From contig JBOHWL010000159.1 in assembly GCA_050736615.1 (NCBI GenBank), forward strand, positions 1 to 46,033: DNA of 46,033 nucleotides. The letters run 5' to 3'. Made by a program: the position numbers and the translations under genes. How positions within the stretch are numbered: the first letter of the stretch is position 1; the number at the start of each line of letters is the position of its first letter. Below the pieces are notes generated by a model that saw only the letters and a list, made by a program, of their open reading frames with translations, did no database searches and was not told where the DNA came from. Shown one piece after another: positions 33,362 to 41,777 of this stretch. Source of the DNA: JBOHWJ01 sp050736615. GTDB taxonomy: Bacteria > Desulfobacterota > Binatia > Binatales > Binataceae.

Positions 33362-35116
33362 ATGGGTGCATCGTTTCTACATGGAGTCGAAGTAATCGAG
33401 GTTGCGAACGGTCCGGCGCCAATCACCGTGGTGAAGTCCTCGGTGATCGGTCTGGTTGGCACGGCCCCGCTGTGGGCGGTGACCGCTCCGGCCACGGCAC
33501 CCGCCGTGAATACGCCGGCCCTGGTGAGTTCGGCCCGCGACGCCGCGAACTATGGACCAGTGGTGCGGGGATACACAATTCCATACGCGCTCCAGGCGAT
33601 TCAGAGTCAGGGTGCCGGCCAGGTAATCGCGGTTAACGTGCTCGACACGACGCGCCATTACAGCGACATGGTATCGCCACTTACCTCCAATGCGGCGGGT
33701 GCGATCAATTTGGGTCATATGGGCGTGTTGTCCCTGTCGTTGTTGCCCACGGTCACGTCGGCAATAAGCGGCGAGGCGCACACATTTGGCGGGACACCGG
33801 CAACGATTCAACTCGCTCATGGTATGCCGCAGCTATCAACAGTCGTCGTCACCAGCAGCCCGGCTGGAACAACTTATACCCAGGGCCCTGACTATACCGT
33901 GGATCAAATGACAGGGATGATAACCCTCACGGCCGGCGGCGCGATCACCGCGACGGCGGCGGTGCTAGTGAGCTACAGCTATTACTCCGGGCAGCCATTC
34001 GATTTGGGCACTGACTATACCGTCGACATGATCAATGGCGTCGTGACGTTGCAAGCAGGCGACGCCATCGCCATCGGCGCGGCGGTGATTGCCGCGTTCA
34101 GGATCGCCGATCCGACCAAGGTCGCGGACTCCGACATTATAGGCGCGATCAACGGCGCGACATTCAGTGGAATGCAGGCGCTTCTGACCACCTACGGCAC
34201 CATGGGCTTCTTCCCCAAACTTCTGATCGCGCCAGGGTATTCGCAAAACGCCGATGTCGCCACCGCGCTGCTCGCGCTGGCGGAGAAAATCAGGGCCATG
34301 GCGCTGCTGGACTTGCCCCCGAGCACGGCGGCCGCCGCCGCCATTGCGGGCCGCGGTAGCACCGGCAGCGGGTTTGGAACGAATTCGACGCGGGCGATTC
34401 TTTGCTATCCGCAGGAGAATTTTTACGATACCGGGTTGGTACCGACCGAAGTTACCCTCAATGGCACGGCCGCAATCGCATCGGCGGCAAATCAGAATTC
34501 AGTCGGGCCATATTCGCAGTGGCTGGCTGGAGCAATTGCCGCGAAAGACCTGTCAAATGGTTATTGGTGGTCACCGTCAAATACGCAAATAAACGGCGTC
34601 CTGGGCCCGGATGTGACCTTGTATGCTTCGCTGCTGGACGCCACCTCGGACGTCAATAATCTGAACGCGGCCGGCATCGTGACCATCTTCAATGCATTTG
34701 GCACCGGGATGCGGGTGTGGGGCAATCGCTCGGCGGGGTTTCCCACTGTGACCACTCCCGATAATTTCATCAGCGTGCGCCGGACCATGGATGTAATCGA
34801 GGAATCGGTTCAGCTTTCGATGCTTCAGTTCATCGACCAGCCAATCAGTAACGCGCTGATTACCGCGATTCTCGCCAGCGTCAACGCTTTCGTGCGCACG
34901 CTGATCCAGCGCGGCGCGCTGGTCTCGGGCAGCGCCAGTTACAACCCGGCGGAGAACCCGCCGAGTCAAATCGCCGCCGGGCAGTTGGTCTTCGATGTCG
35001 ACGTGATGCCGCCGCCTCCGGCGGAACGCCTGACCTTCAATGTATATATCGATACCACTCTGCTTAATCAGCTCGGCAATACTTCGGCGCTGAGCCAGGC
35101 CACGCTGGTCGCGTAA
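33362..35116 (+). CDS. contractile tail sheath protein (P2 FI-like) with two inserted beta modules
   Basis: A 584-residue sheath subunit. The N terminus FLHGVEVIEVANGPAPI with the SSVIGLVGTAPLW strand is diagnostic, and the C-terminal domain (SVRRTMDVIEESVQLSMLQF, about residues 476-495, and FDVDVMPPPPAERLTF near 544) is the conserved handshake and core region. P2 FI has 396 residues, so about 150-190 are extra; two tandem copies of the TYTQGPDYTVDQMTGMITLT-type module occupy about residues 157-247, in a loop that usually points outward. GGGGA precedes the ATG. Confidence 0.93.
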   Translation: MGASFLHGVEVIEVANGPAPITVVKSSVIGLVGTAPLWAVTAPATAPAVNTPALVSSARDAANYGPVVRGYTIPYALQAIQSQGAGQVIAVNVLDTTRHYSDMVSPLTSNAAGAINLGHMGVLSLSLLPTVTSAISGEAHTFGGTPATIQLAHGMPQLSTVVVTSSPAGTTYTQGPDYTVDQMTGMITLTAGGAITATAAVLVSYSYYSGQPFDLGTDYTVDMINGVVTLQAGDAIAIGAAVIAAFRIADPTKVADSDIIGAINGATFSGMQALLTTYGTMGFFPKLLIAPGYSQNADVATALLALAEKIRAMALLDLPPSTAAAAAIAGRGSTGSGFGTNSTRAILCYPQENFYDTGLVPTEVTLNGTAAIASAANQNSVGPYSQWLAGAIAAKDLSNGYWWSPSNTQINGVLGPDVTLYASLLDATSDVNNLNAAGIVTIFNAFGTGMRVWGNRSAGFPTVTTPDNFISVRRTMDVIEESVQLSMLQFIDQPISNALITAILASVNAFVRTLIQRGALVSGSASYNPAENPPSQIAAGQLVFDVDVMPPPPAERLTFNVYIDTTLLNQLGNTSALSQATLVA

Positions 35117-35164
35117 GAGGCATTTCGCCTTTTATCAAGATACAGGACCCACTGGAGATAATTT

Positions 35165-35683
35165 ATGGACGTTTCGGTCAACAGAATTACCAATGCGAAT
35201 ATTTACATGGACGGCCTGGGGCTGCTGGGACGAGCGGAAGAGATCGAAATTGCCCAGCCAAAGCATCGCATGGTCGATCACAAAGGCCTGGGAATGGCCG
35301 GGGTGGCGGAGTTCTGGGCCGGTGTCGAGAAGCTCGAGGCTAGAATCAAATGGGCCTCGCTCTATCCGGAAGCGCTCGGCGCGGCGGCCAATCCGTTTAT
35401 TTCGCATTCATTTCAGGTGCGCGGCAGCCTGGAGCAGTATACGAGCCAGGGACGCAGCGCGGAGTTGCCGGTGGTCTATCTGATGACCGGAATCTTCAAG
35501 GATGCGGGTGCTCTCGCCTTCCGGCAGCAGGAGAATGTCGATACCACGTCCGCGATTACCGTATATCATTCCGAATTATACATCGCGGGCAACCAAATCC
35601 ATCTGTATGACGTACTTGCCAATATTTATGTGGTAAACGGCGTGGATCAGCTAGCCGTTTTTCGCGCCAACATCGGTGGATGA
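35165..35683 (+). CDS. major tail tube protein (P2 FII-like)
   Basis: A 172-residue tube subunit with the P2 FII signature: VNRITNANIYMDGLGLLGRA (about residues 5-24), the EIEIAQPKHRMVDHKGLGM strand pair (about 26-44), and a C-terminal IHLYDVLANIYVVNG (about 145-159). It stacks in hexameric rings inside the sheath. The length matches P2 FII (172). It follows the sheath gene by 48 bases. Confidence 0.95.
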   Translation: MDVSVNRITNANIYMDGLGLLGRAEEIEIAQPKHRMVDHKGLGMAGVAEFWAGVEKLEARIKWASLYPEALGAAANPFISHSFQVRGSLEQYTSQGRSAELPVVYLMTGIFKDAGALAFRQQENVDTTSAITVYHSELYIAGNQIHLYDVLANIYVVNGVDQLAVFRANIGG

Positions 35684-35738
35684 AGCGGCGCACGTGCGAA
35701 TCTCAATTCCCCACTGACCAGCATGCGATAATAAGACA

Positions 35739-36077
35739 ATGGATCATACATTAAGAGAACTGCGTCTGCCGTCCGGAAAGACGGCGAAGATCCGCAAGGG
35801 AAAGGGGCGGGATTTGATGCGCGCGCATCGTGCAACGGCTGGGAATGAAGAGCCGTTGGCCCTGATCTTTGCGCTGGTCGCCGAACTGACCGAAATCGAG
35901 GGCAAGCCGGTAGTCTATGAGGATTTGCTCGAGATGACTCTCGAAGACGTGCTTACGCTGCAAGAGGAAGTTTTGGGCGGTGGGCCTGCGACCACAAATT
36001 TTCAGGATCCGCCGAGGGCGGGCGGAGCGCCCGCGGCGGATACCGCATCCCCTCCGCTAGCGCGGTGCTGGAGCTGA
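35739..36077 (+). CDS. tail assembly chaperone, unshifted product (gpE-like)
   Basis: A 112-residue protein, with LRLPSGKTAKIRKGKGRD at the start and DLMRAHRATAG and VAELTEIEGKPVVYEDLLEM in the middle, of the phage tail assembly chaperone family (P2 gpE/PF10109 type). It should bind the tape measure during tail assembly. The last 26 residues after the slip site are Pro/Ala-rich and look non-native, as expected when the real function of the 3' end lies in another frame. The ATG has no strong ribosome binding site. Confidence 0.82.
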   Translation: MDHTLRELRLPSGKTAKIRKGKGRDLMRAHRATAGNEEPLALIFALVAELTEIEGKPVVYEDLLEMTLEDVLTLQEEVLGGGPATTNFQDPPRAGGAPAADTASPPLARCWS

Positions 36078-36184
36078 TCGGCCGGGGTTTTCGAATGGAT
36101 GAGATCGCCGCAATGAAACTGGACGAACTTGATTACTGGTCGCGAGTATCGCGGCAATTATTGACCGACGAACAAGCGCGATGA
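35739..36184 (+). CDS. tail assembly chaperone, -1 frameshift fusion (gpE+E'-like)
   Basis: Slipping back one base at AAATTTT (35996-36002) joins the chaperone to an overlapping frame that continues to 36184 without stop. The extension ends in AVLELIGRGFRMDEIAAMKL and LDYWSRVSRQLL, which matches the GpE/E' family placed before the tape measure. This second frame has no own plausible start of suitable length, so frameshifting is the best explanation. The fusion would have about 147 residues. P2 makes E+E' by the same type of -1 shift at a different heptamer. Confidence 0.75.
35996..36002 (+). promoter_or_regulatory. slippery heptamer A-AAT-TTT for -1 frameshifting
   Basis: In the chaperone frame the codons read ACA AAT TTT, so A-AAT-TTT fits the X-XXY-YYZ rule for simultaneous -1 slippage. 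Downstream GC-rich sequence (about 36010-36040, GGGCGGGCGGAGCGCCCGC) can form a stimulating hairpin. Confidence 0.65.
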
Positions 36185-36252
36185 ACCCAGGTATGGCGAG
36201 GAGCAGCGGTGGGCTCGACTGGTAATTGAGGATTGCGGCCACGCCGGGAACA

Positions 36253-37419
36253 ATGAAAACGGATCAGACATTCACGGGAATTCAGGGCGATTCCAACAGG
36301 CGCGAGCCGCCAGCTTCGTGCGATATGGCGCGCGCTATGGATACGCTGACGAACATTGATCAGATGCGGTCAGCGGGTGGAAAGTTTCGTTCCTTCGCAA
36401 CACTGGCGAGCAGTCTGAGGAAAATCCAAACGGCACGTCCAAAGCTCCGCAACGTTCTGGCCAGCGCCACGCTGAAGGAGCGGCCCTGTTCAGCAAATCG
36501 AGATTTTCGCAAGCGGGATGTCGACACGCGCGGCGGGTTGTTTCGCCTCAACTCCACCGCGATCGATGTGACACCGGAGTATCGTTCGCAGTCGCTGGCG
36601 CGCGACTTGCCAAATGGTTCGACTTTTCGGCGCCGGCTGCGCCCCTGGACAGGTTTAAGCCGGCTCTCTCAGGCGCTTCACTACGAGCGTCCGCGCATCG
36701 GTGTGAGGCCGCCGGCGCAGCGTTATCCGGATGGCGTCATTGGCAGGTTGGCAAGAACAAATCAGCAAGCAGGCGCGCTGGCAGCGCGGCGGTTATCAGT
36801 GCACCTTAGGTCGTCCAATTACGTTAATCATCCAATGTGGGCGAACGCGTTGTTCGCGAAGCCGGGCGCGAATGCGTCCCCGATCGCGCGCGGAGCCGGA
36901 TTTGCGCAAGCTCGGAAGATCCAGACGCATCACGGTTTGGAGCATACGCTGGGCCAGTCCCGCCGGCTGGTGGAGGCCGCATCGTCCGCGTCACGCCGGG
37001 ACGCTATTGCATTGTCAATGCATCGCGCCCTGAGCATGCGCGCCGCCGCTCGCGTCGCAGGGATTTCCTTGGCCGCGTCGCCGTCGCGTCAAACAACCCT
37101 CGCGGCAGTAATCCGCGTCGGCCTGAACACCACAGAGGCAACTGACGCCGCAAGACACCAAGCCGGGAGTAACGTTGTCCGCAAGCAAATGCCTTTGCAA
37201 AATACTTCACGGGAACCCAAATTCAATCGCCGGACGGGGGTCCGCTCGCGTGGCGGCGCTCCGCCAGTGACGATTAATTACTCGCCATCCCTAATCGTAT
37301 CGGAACCCGTAGCGACCGACGCGGACTGGAAACTGCTCGATGTACTCGGCCGGCACGGTTACGAAGTGCTTGAAATTGTCAGGCGTGAGCTGAGAAAACG
37401 CGACCGCACGGAATTCTAA
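36253..37419 (+). CDS. short tail tape measure protein
   Basis: A 388-residue basic protein rich in Arg, Ser and Ala without membrane helices. It is placed exactly where P2 gene T lies, between E/E' and U. The C terminus (VTINYSPSLIV, then LLDVLGRHGYEVLEIVRREL and KRDRTEF) resembles the ends of tape measures in related prophages. At about 0.15 nm per residue it predicts a tail near 60 nm, against about 135 nm for P2 (815 residues). The ATG at 36253 follows a weak GGGA; an in-frame TTG nine codons earlier is possible. The family call rests on position and the C-terminal motif. Confidence 0.65.
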   Translation: MKTDQTFTGIQGDSNRREPPASCDMARAMDTLTNIDQMRSAGGKFRSFATLASSLRKIQTARPKLRNVLASATLKERPCSANRDFRKRDVDTRGGLFRLNSTAIDVTPEYRSQSLARDLPNGSTFRRRLRPWTGLSRLSQALHYERPRIGVRPPAQRYPDGVIGRLARTNQQAGALAARRLSVHLRSSNYVNHPMWANALFAKPGANASPIARGAGFAQARKIQTHHGLEHTLGQSRRLVEAASSASRRDAIALSMHRALSMRAAARVAGISLAASPSRQTTLAAVIRVGLNTTEATDAARHQAGSNVVRKQMPLQNTSREPKFNRRTGVRSRGGAPPVTINYSPSLIVSEPVATDADWKLLDVLGRHGYEVLEIVRRELRKRDRTEF

Positions 37420-37470
37420 GCTGTCGCTCGAAAGAGTGCCGCTCGCGCGGCTATTCCACAGGTAAAACTG

Positions 37471-38118
37471 ATGTTCGCGATATTTGGCGAAATTGTATTC
37501 GAAGTGCTGAGCTCACCCGAAACAATGGAATCGTCCCGTTCCTGGGAATACGCGGAGCATCGTGTAATCGAAAACAGCCCGCGCTTGCAATGGATATCGG
37601 ATCCACTTCAGCGCTTAACACTGGAGTTGATGCTCCATTCGTCGTTCACCGTCCCGGCGCTTCAGATGGAGGCCCTTGCCGCGGCCGCATCCGATCATCG
37701 CGCTCGCCCCTTGATTCTCGGTAACGGTGAACTTCTTGGTTATTTCGTGATAACCGCTTTGTCGGCATTGTCGCGCCAGATGAGCGCGACTGGCGACACC
37801 ATCTCGATAAGCGCCAGGCTGACGCTTAAGGAGTGGGCAATGATGGCGGAGCTGAATTCCTTCCCGCCTTCGCCGCCGATACAGCCAATCGCGATAGTCG
37901 CGGCGGCGGCGGGAGTCGCGACCGCACCAGTCGGATACGCGGCGCCGGGTGGCATCAGCAATGTTCTGGGAGCGCCCGGCGCCGCCTACATCGCGCCGGC
38001 GATTTCTTCGCCTGGAGTATCGTCAATACTGAGTAATCCCGCCAGCGGCGCCTCGGTCGGGCCGCAAATGACGGCGGCCGACGTGCCGGCGCGGCAAATC
38101 GTGCGGGCACAAGTGTGA
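37471..38118 (+). CDS. tail protein gpU-like
   Basis: A 215-residue protein whose first 130 residues are a clear P2 gpU match: MFAIFGEIVFEVL at the start, then YAEHRVIENSPRLQWISD (about residues 27-44) and LEGEL-type strands including RPLILGNGELLGYFVITAL (about 75-93). It caps or completes the tail. The C-terminal 80 residues are Ala/Pro/Gly-rich low complexity and longer than in P2 (159 residues in total). Confidence 0.9.
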   Translation: MFAIFGEIVFEVLSSPETMESSRSWEYAEHRVIENSPRLQWISDPLQRLTLELMLHSSFTVPALQMEALAAAASDHRARPLILGNGELLGYFVITALSALSRQMSATGDTISISARLTLKEWAMMAELNSFPPSPPIQPIAIVAAAAGVATAPVGYAAPGGISNVLGAPGAAYIAPAISSPGVSSILSNPASGASVGPQMTAADVPARQIVRAQV

Positions 38119-38167
38119 CGTTGGCCGCTGTTCCGTCGGATTTGGAGCTTGAAGAGAATCAGTTGCA

Positions 38168-38392
38168 ATGAGCAGCCAGTTTATCCCGCATGTGACCACG
38201 GCTGGCGAGCGGTGGGACCTCTTGGCGTGGAAGTATTATGGCGATCCAACCCTGTATTCGCCCATCATCATGGCGAATCCGCAAGTACCTATCGAGCCGG
38301 TCTTCGAAGCCGGACTGTTAATCGGTATTCCGATTTTGCAGGTCAGCCAAGTCAACACCAGCATGCTGCCGCCTTGGAAGCGCCAATCGTGA
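38168..38392 (+). CDS. tail protein X (LysM-like)
   Basis: A 74-residue LysM-like protein with the P2 gpX signature: HVTTAGERWDLLAWKYYGDP (about residues 7-26) and NPQVPIEPVFEAGLLIGIP (about 37-55). It is placed between U and D as in P2 and probably joins the hub and tape measure end of the tail. Confidence 0.92.
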   Translation: MSSQFIPHVTTAGERWDLLAWKYYGDPTLYSPIIMANPQVPIEPVFEAGLLIGIPILQVSQVNTSMLPPWKRQS

Positions 38393-38423
38393 CTAACGGC
38401 CGCATGCCGGCGCGGGAGAGCAA

Positions 38424-39473
38424 ATGATGGCGGCCATAAGCTATCCAGTGCGTAAAGCGAATTGGGTTTTGACTTATCAGGGCGCCAATATCACGGCGGA
38501 TATTTCTTCGATGGTGCTGGCAATTATCTACTTGGACTACCTCGAGGGAGCCGCCGGGGAAATTGAAATAAGCCTGGCGGACGAGGCCGGTCTTTGGAAG
38601 GGACCCTGGTCTCCGGCACAAGGTGACCAAGTCAGCTTGGCGATTGGCTACGAGGGTGAGCAACTACTGCCATGCGGAAACTTCCAGGTTGATGAACTTG
38701 AGGCTGAGGGGCCGCCAGACGTGTTCCATCTACGGTGTCTCGCCGCCTACATTGTGCCCGCAATGCGGACGGCGAATTATGCCGCTTACGAAGGCCAAAC
38801 TCTGCTCGGGATCGCCGGCATAATTGCGGCGAAGTACAACTTGGCGGTGATCGGCGCGCCCAATTCCATCGACGTTGCTTTCGCACGGGTAACCCAGGCC
38901 CATGAAACCGACTTGGCATTTCTGCAACGCCTGGCGCGCGAACACGACTACGGCTTTACCGTGCGTGGGAATCTGCTGGTGTTTTACGCGCGCGCGGCCC
39001 TGGAATCACAGCCGCCAGTGTACACGATTCAGCGAACGGACGTGCTGCGCTTTCAATTTAGAAATAAGACGCACGCGGTTTATCAGAGTGCGCGGATTGC
39101 CTATCAACTGCCGGCGACTAGGGAGTTGATCGCGCAGACCGCGGCGGCTTCGCCCGCGCCCGCCACGGGCGACATGCTGAAACTGACGCGGCGATGCGAG
39201 AATGGCCAGCAGGCGTTTTTGAAAGCGCAAGGCGGATTACACAATGCCAACATGATGCAGATGACCGCCTCGATAGCGCTCAGCGGGGTGACTATTCTCG
39301 CGGCAGGCAACAACGTAATCGTCAGTGGCTTTGGCGCCAATGACGGCACCTATCTGATTCAAACCGCCCGCCATCGCCTGAGCCAGACCGGCGGCGCACT
39401 GCCAGCCGGCTACTCAACCGAAATCGAGGCGCGCAGGGTATTTCCGGCCAGCGGAGTTCAGCATGGTATCTGA
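38424..39473 (+). CDS. baseplate hub, late control gene D-like protein
   Basis: A 349-residue protein of the P2 gpD/T4 gp27 hub family. Family segments are SLAIGYEGEQLLPCGNFQVD (about residues 70-89), HETDLAFLQRLAREHDYGFT (about 155-174), LLVFYAR (about 178) and the C-terminal GTYLIQTARHRLSQTGG. It forms the ring at the tail tip on which the spike sits. Two adjacent ATG codons open the frame. The end overlaps the spike gene by 11 bases. Confidence 0.92.
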   Translation: MMAAISYPVRKANWVLTYQGANITADISSMVLAIIYLDYLEGAAGEIEISLADEAGLWKGPWSPAQGDQVSLAIGYEGEQLLPCGNFQVDELEAEGPPDVFHLRCLAAYIVPAMRTANYAAYEGQTLLGIAGIIAAKYNLAVIGAPNSIDVAFARVTQAHETDLAFLQRLAREHDYGFTVRGNLLVFYARAALESQPPVYTIQRTDVLRFQFRNKTHAVYQSARIAYQLPATRELIAQTAAASPAPATGDMLKLTRRCENGQQAFLKAQGGLHNANMMQMTASIALSGVTILAAGNNVIVSGFGANDGTYLIQTARHRLSQTGGALPAGYSTEIEARRVFPASGVQHGI

Positions 39474-40026
39474 TGTTCCGAGTAATGCCATCGGTTGTTT
39501 TCGCGTGGGAATAGTCAGTGCTCAAGACCCGGCTTCGGCCCGAGTGCGCGTAGTGTTCCCCGATCGCGATCAACTGCAAAGCTGGTGGCTGCCGATCGTG
39601 GTGGCCAAGACCCACCGTGATAAAATGTATTACTTGCCAGACGTCGGCGAACAGGTGGTTTGCCTGATGGACGCGCATGATGAAGACGGCGCGGTGCTGG
39701 GCGCTATCTACTCAACGGTTGATCAGACGCCGGCGCAAAGCCTGGATAAATTTCAGATCAGCTTCGCTGACGGTTCGGCGTTCGAATACGATCGCGGCGT
39801 GCACGCGCTTTCAGTGACGCTTGCCGGCGGCGCGACGTTCGCATTGTCAGCGAACGGAGCGAGCGTCAAGCTCGACGCCAGCGGCAACCTGATACTAACA
39901 GCGGCCGGAGAGATCGAGCTGGGCGGAAGTGGCCTGAAGGCGGTGGCACGCCTGGGGGATGAGGTCTCGGTTGGCGGCCAGACCGGCACTATCGTCAGCG
40001 CCAGCAGTAAGGTGTTCGCGGAATAG
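39463..40026 (+). CDS. baseplate spike protein gpV-like
   Basis: A 187-residue spike. The N-terminal OB fold (RVGIVSAQDPASARVRVVFP, about residues 14-33; LPDVGEQVVCLMD, about 59-71; GAVLGAIYS) is typical of gpV. The rest (about 90-187) is a run of short beta strands rich in Gly, Ala and Ser (ANGASVKLDASGNLILTAAG), expected to form a triple-stranded beta-helix needle. No C-terminal HxH iron motif is seen. The start overlaps gene D. Confidence 0.93.
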   Translation: MVSDVPSNAIGCFRVGIVSAQDPASARVRVVFPDRDQLQSWWLPIVVAKTHRDKMYYLPDVGEQVVCLMDAHDEDGAVLGAIYSTVDQTPAQSLDKFQISFADGSAFEYDRGVHALSVTLAGGATFALSANGASVKLDASGNLILTAAGEIELGGSGLKAVARLGDEVSVGGQTGTIVSASSKVFAE

Positions 40027-40062
40027 CGCCCGAAAGTATTCGACCTTTTCCCCAACGTTGTA

Positions 40063-40509
40063 ATGGATATCATCACACTATCGGATATAGCGTCGGCCGA
40101 CTGGTCAATGGAGCTGGACGCGTCCGGCCAGCCGGGCTCGGGTCTCGGCAAAGTAGTGCAAGGACTGGCTGACGTGAACCAGTGTATTCAAATAATTGTC
40201 ACCACGCCAAAAGGCAGCGACCCACTGCGTCCGACTTTCGGAGCCGACCTCTGGCGATATATTGACTTCCCCATTGATAGCGCGATTCCAGCGATTGTCG
40301 GCGAGGTCACCGCGGCCATCACGACCTGGGAACCGCGCGCCAAAGTGATCGCGGTCACAGCGGCGCCGCTCTCCGGTAATGGCGCTCAATCGTTTGCCCA
40401 GCTCGGGATTTCCATAAGCTGGCAACTCAAGCTTGGCTCCGGCGGCGCCAGCGCCAGCTCGCTCCAGACCAGCACCTTGGCCCTGCCTGGCGGCTCGGCG
40501 GGCGCGTGA
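40063..40509 (+). CDS. baseplate wedge protein gpW/gp25-like
   Basis: A 148-residue gp25-family protein, the sheath initiator of the baseplate. GLADVNQCIQIIVTTPKGSD (about residues 36-55), RPTFGADLWRYID (about 58-70) and the EPRAKV segment (about 93-98) are the family hallmarks. The N-terminal 30 residues and the Ser/Gly tail are variable. A weak, partial copy of the 20-bp box (13 of 20 bases, 40032-40051) lies just upstream and may be chance. Confidence 0.92.
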   Translation: MDIITLSDIASADWSMELDASGQPGSGLGKVVQGLADVNQCIQIIVTTPKGSDPLRPTFGADLWRYIDFPIDSAIPAIVGEVTAAITTWEPRAKVIAVTAAPLSGNGAQSFAQLGISISWQLKLGSGGASASSLQTSTLALPGGSAGA

Positions 40510-40584
40510 TCAAATCGGCGCCGCCGCTACAACGAGCGCACGCGGGCGGGACGTTTTGACGACTACAGTCGAGGTAAATTGTTG

Positions 40585-41754
40585 ATGGCATCCGTGAGCA
40601 TAGCGCTTCCACCACCGAGCTTTATCGGCGACACTGACGGGCTCGATCCGAACCTGATTCTGGCCGATATGATTAGCGCTTTCGAGGCGGCGGCTGGCCG
40701 CACGCTGCAGCCCGCGCAGGTCGAACGCTTGCTGATCAATCTATACGCCTATCGGGAATCGCTCGTGCGCAACGCGATCCAGTATGCGGGTCAGCAAAAT
40801 TTACTCGCATATGCCGTCTTTCCGATGATTGACTATCTCGGCCAGTTGCTCGGCATAGTCAGGCTGGGGGCTCAGCCGGCCAGCACCATTGTGGAGTTCA
40901 CACTGGCTAATCCCTTGGCAGTGTCCTACACGATTGGGGCTGGAACCCAGGTCGGAACCGGCGATGGGCAATTCATCTTTGCGACCGACGAGGATTTGAC
41001 GATTCCTGCCAGCCAGGGCGGCGGCAACGTGCAGGCCACCTGCACGGTCGCGGGCGGTGCGGCGAATGGCTATCTGGCCGGACAGATCAATGTGCAATTG
41101 AACCCCAGCGCCTTGATTTCCAGCGTAAGCAATACAGGTATGACCGCAAACGGAGCCGCGCCGGAAAGCGACGATCACTTGCGCGTGAGAATCCAAGCCG
41201 CTCCAAACCAATTCAGCGTGGCCGGCCCGACGGGGGCCTATCGGTTTTTCGCCCTGGGCTGTGATCCCTCGATAGCCGATGTTCAAGTGATATCACCGGC
41301 GCCGGGGCAAGTGAATGTATTTTTGTTGATCGGGCCCGGGATCACACAACCGGCCAGTTCGCCCAATAACGCCGCTATCGCCAGTCCGGCACTGCTGGCG
41401 AAAGTGTTGGCAACTTTGAGTGCGGATAGCGTGCGGCCGTTGACCGATAGCGTGAACGTTCTGACGGTGAGCGAAGTTGACTATGAAATCAAGGCAACGG
41501 TCACGCTCTATGCGGACGCCGATCCGGCCGCCACAATGACCGCGGCCAACACTGCCGCCGCCGCTTTCGCGCTGGCGTTGGCCTCGCGAATCCAGCGTGA
41601 TCTCGTACCCAGCCAAATCATCGAGGCGCTTTCGGTACCAGGGGTGTATCAGGTGGAGCTTACCTCGCCGTCATACGCGCAGCTTCAGCCTGGGCAGTGG
41701 GCTAATTGCACTGGCATCGCATTGACGTCGGCAATCGCGGCGGTCAGTAGCTAA
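40585..41754 (+). CDS. baseplate protein gpJ-like
   Basis: A 389-residue P2 gpJ/T4 gp6-family wedge protein. FEAAAGRTLQPAQVERLLINL (read as FEAAAGRTLQ and PAQVERLLINL), AYAVFPMIDYLGQLLG (about residues 72-87), GTQVGTGDGQFIFATDED (about 117-134) and PESDDHLRVRIQAAP (about 191-205) are typical. The start is ambiguous: GAGG is 10 bases before this ATG and 4-7 bases before two in-frame TTG codons. Confidence 0.93.
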   Translation: MASVSIALPPPSFIGDTDGLDPNLILADMISAFEAAAGRTLQPAQVERLLINLYAYRESLVRNAIQYAGQQNLLAYAVFPMIDYLGQLLGIVRLGAQPASTIVEFTLANPLAVSYTIGAGTQVGTGDGQFIFATDEDLTIPASQGGGNVQATCTVAGGAANGYLAGQINVQLNPSALISSVSNTGMTANGAAPESDDHLRVRIQAAPNQFSVAGPTGAYRFFALGCDPSIADVQVISPAPGQVNVFLLIGPGITQPASSPNNAAIASPALLAKVLATLSADSVRPLTDSVNVLTVSEVDYEIKATVTLYADADPAATMTAANTAAAAFALALASRIQRDLVPSQIIEALSVPGVYQVELTSPSYAQLQPGQWANCTGIALTSAIAAVSS

Positions 41755-41777
41755 GGCCAGATTGCAGGCGGCGGAAC

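Noticed and set aside
36181..36225. 14-residue frame (MNPGMARSSGGLDW) overlapping the E' stop in ATGA
   Set aside because: Too short, no family and no separate ribosome binding site; could be a coupling leader for the tape measure but nothing supports it beyond the overlap.
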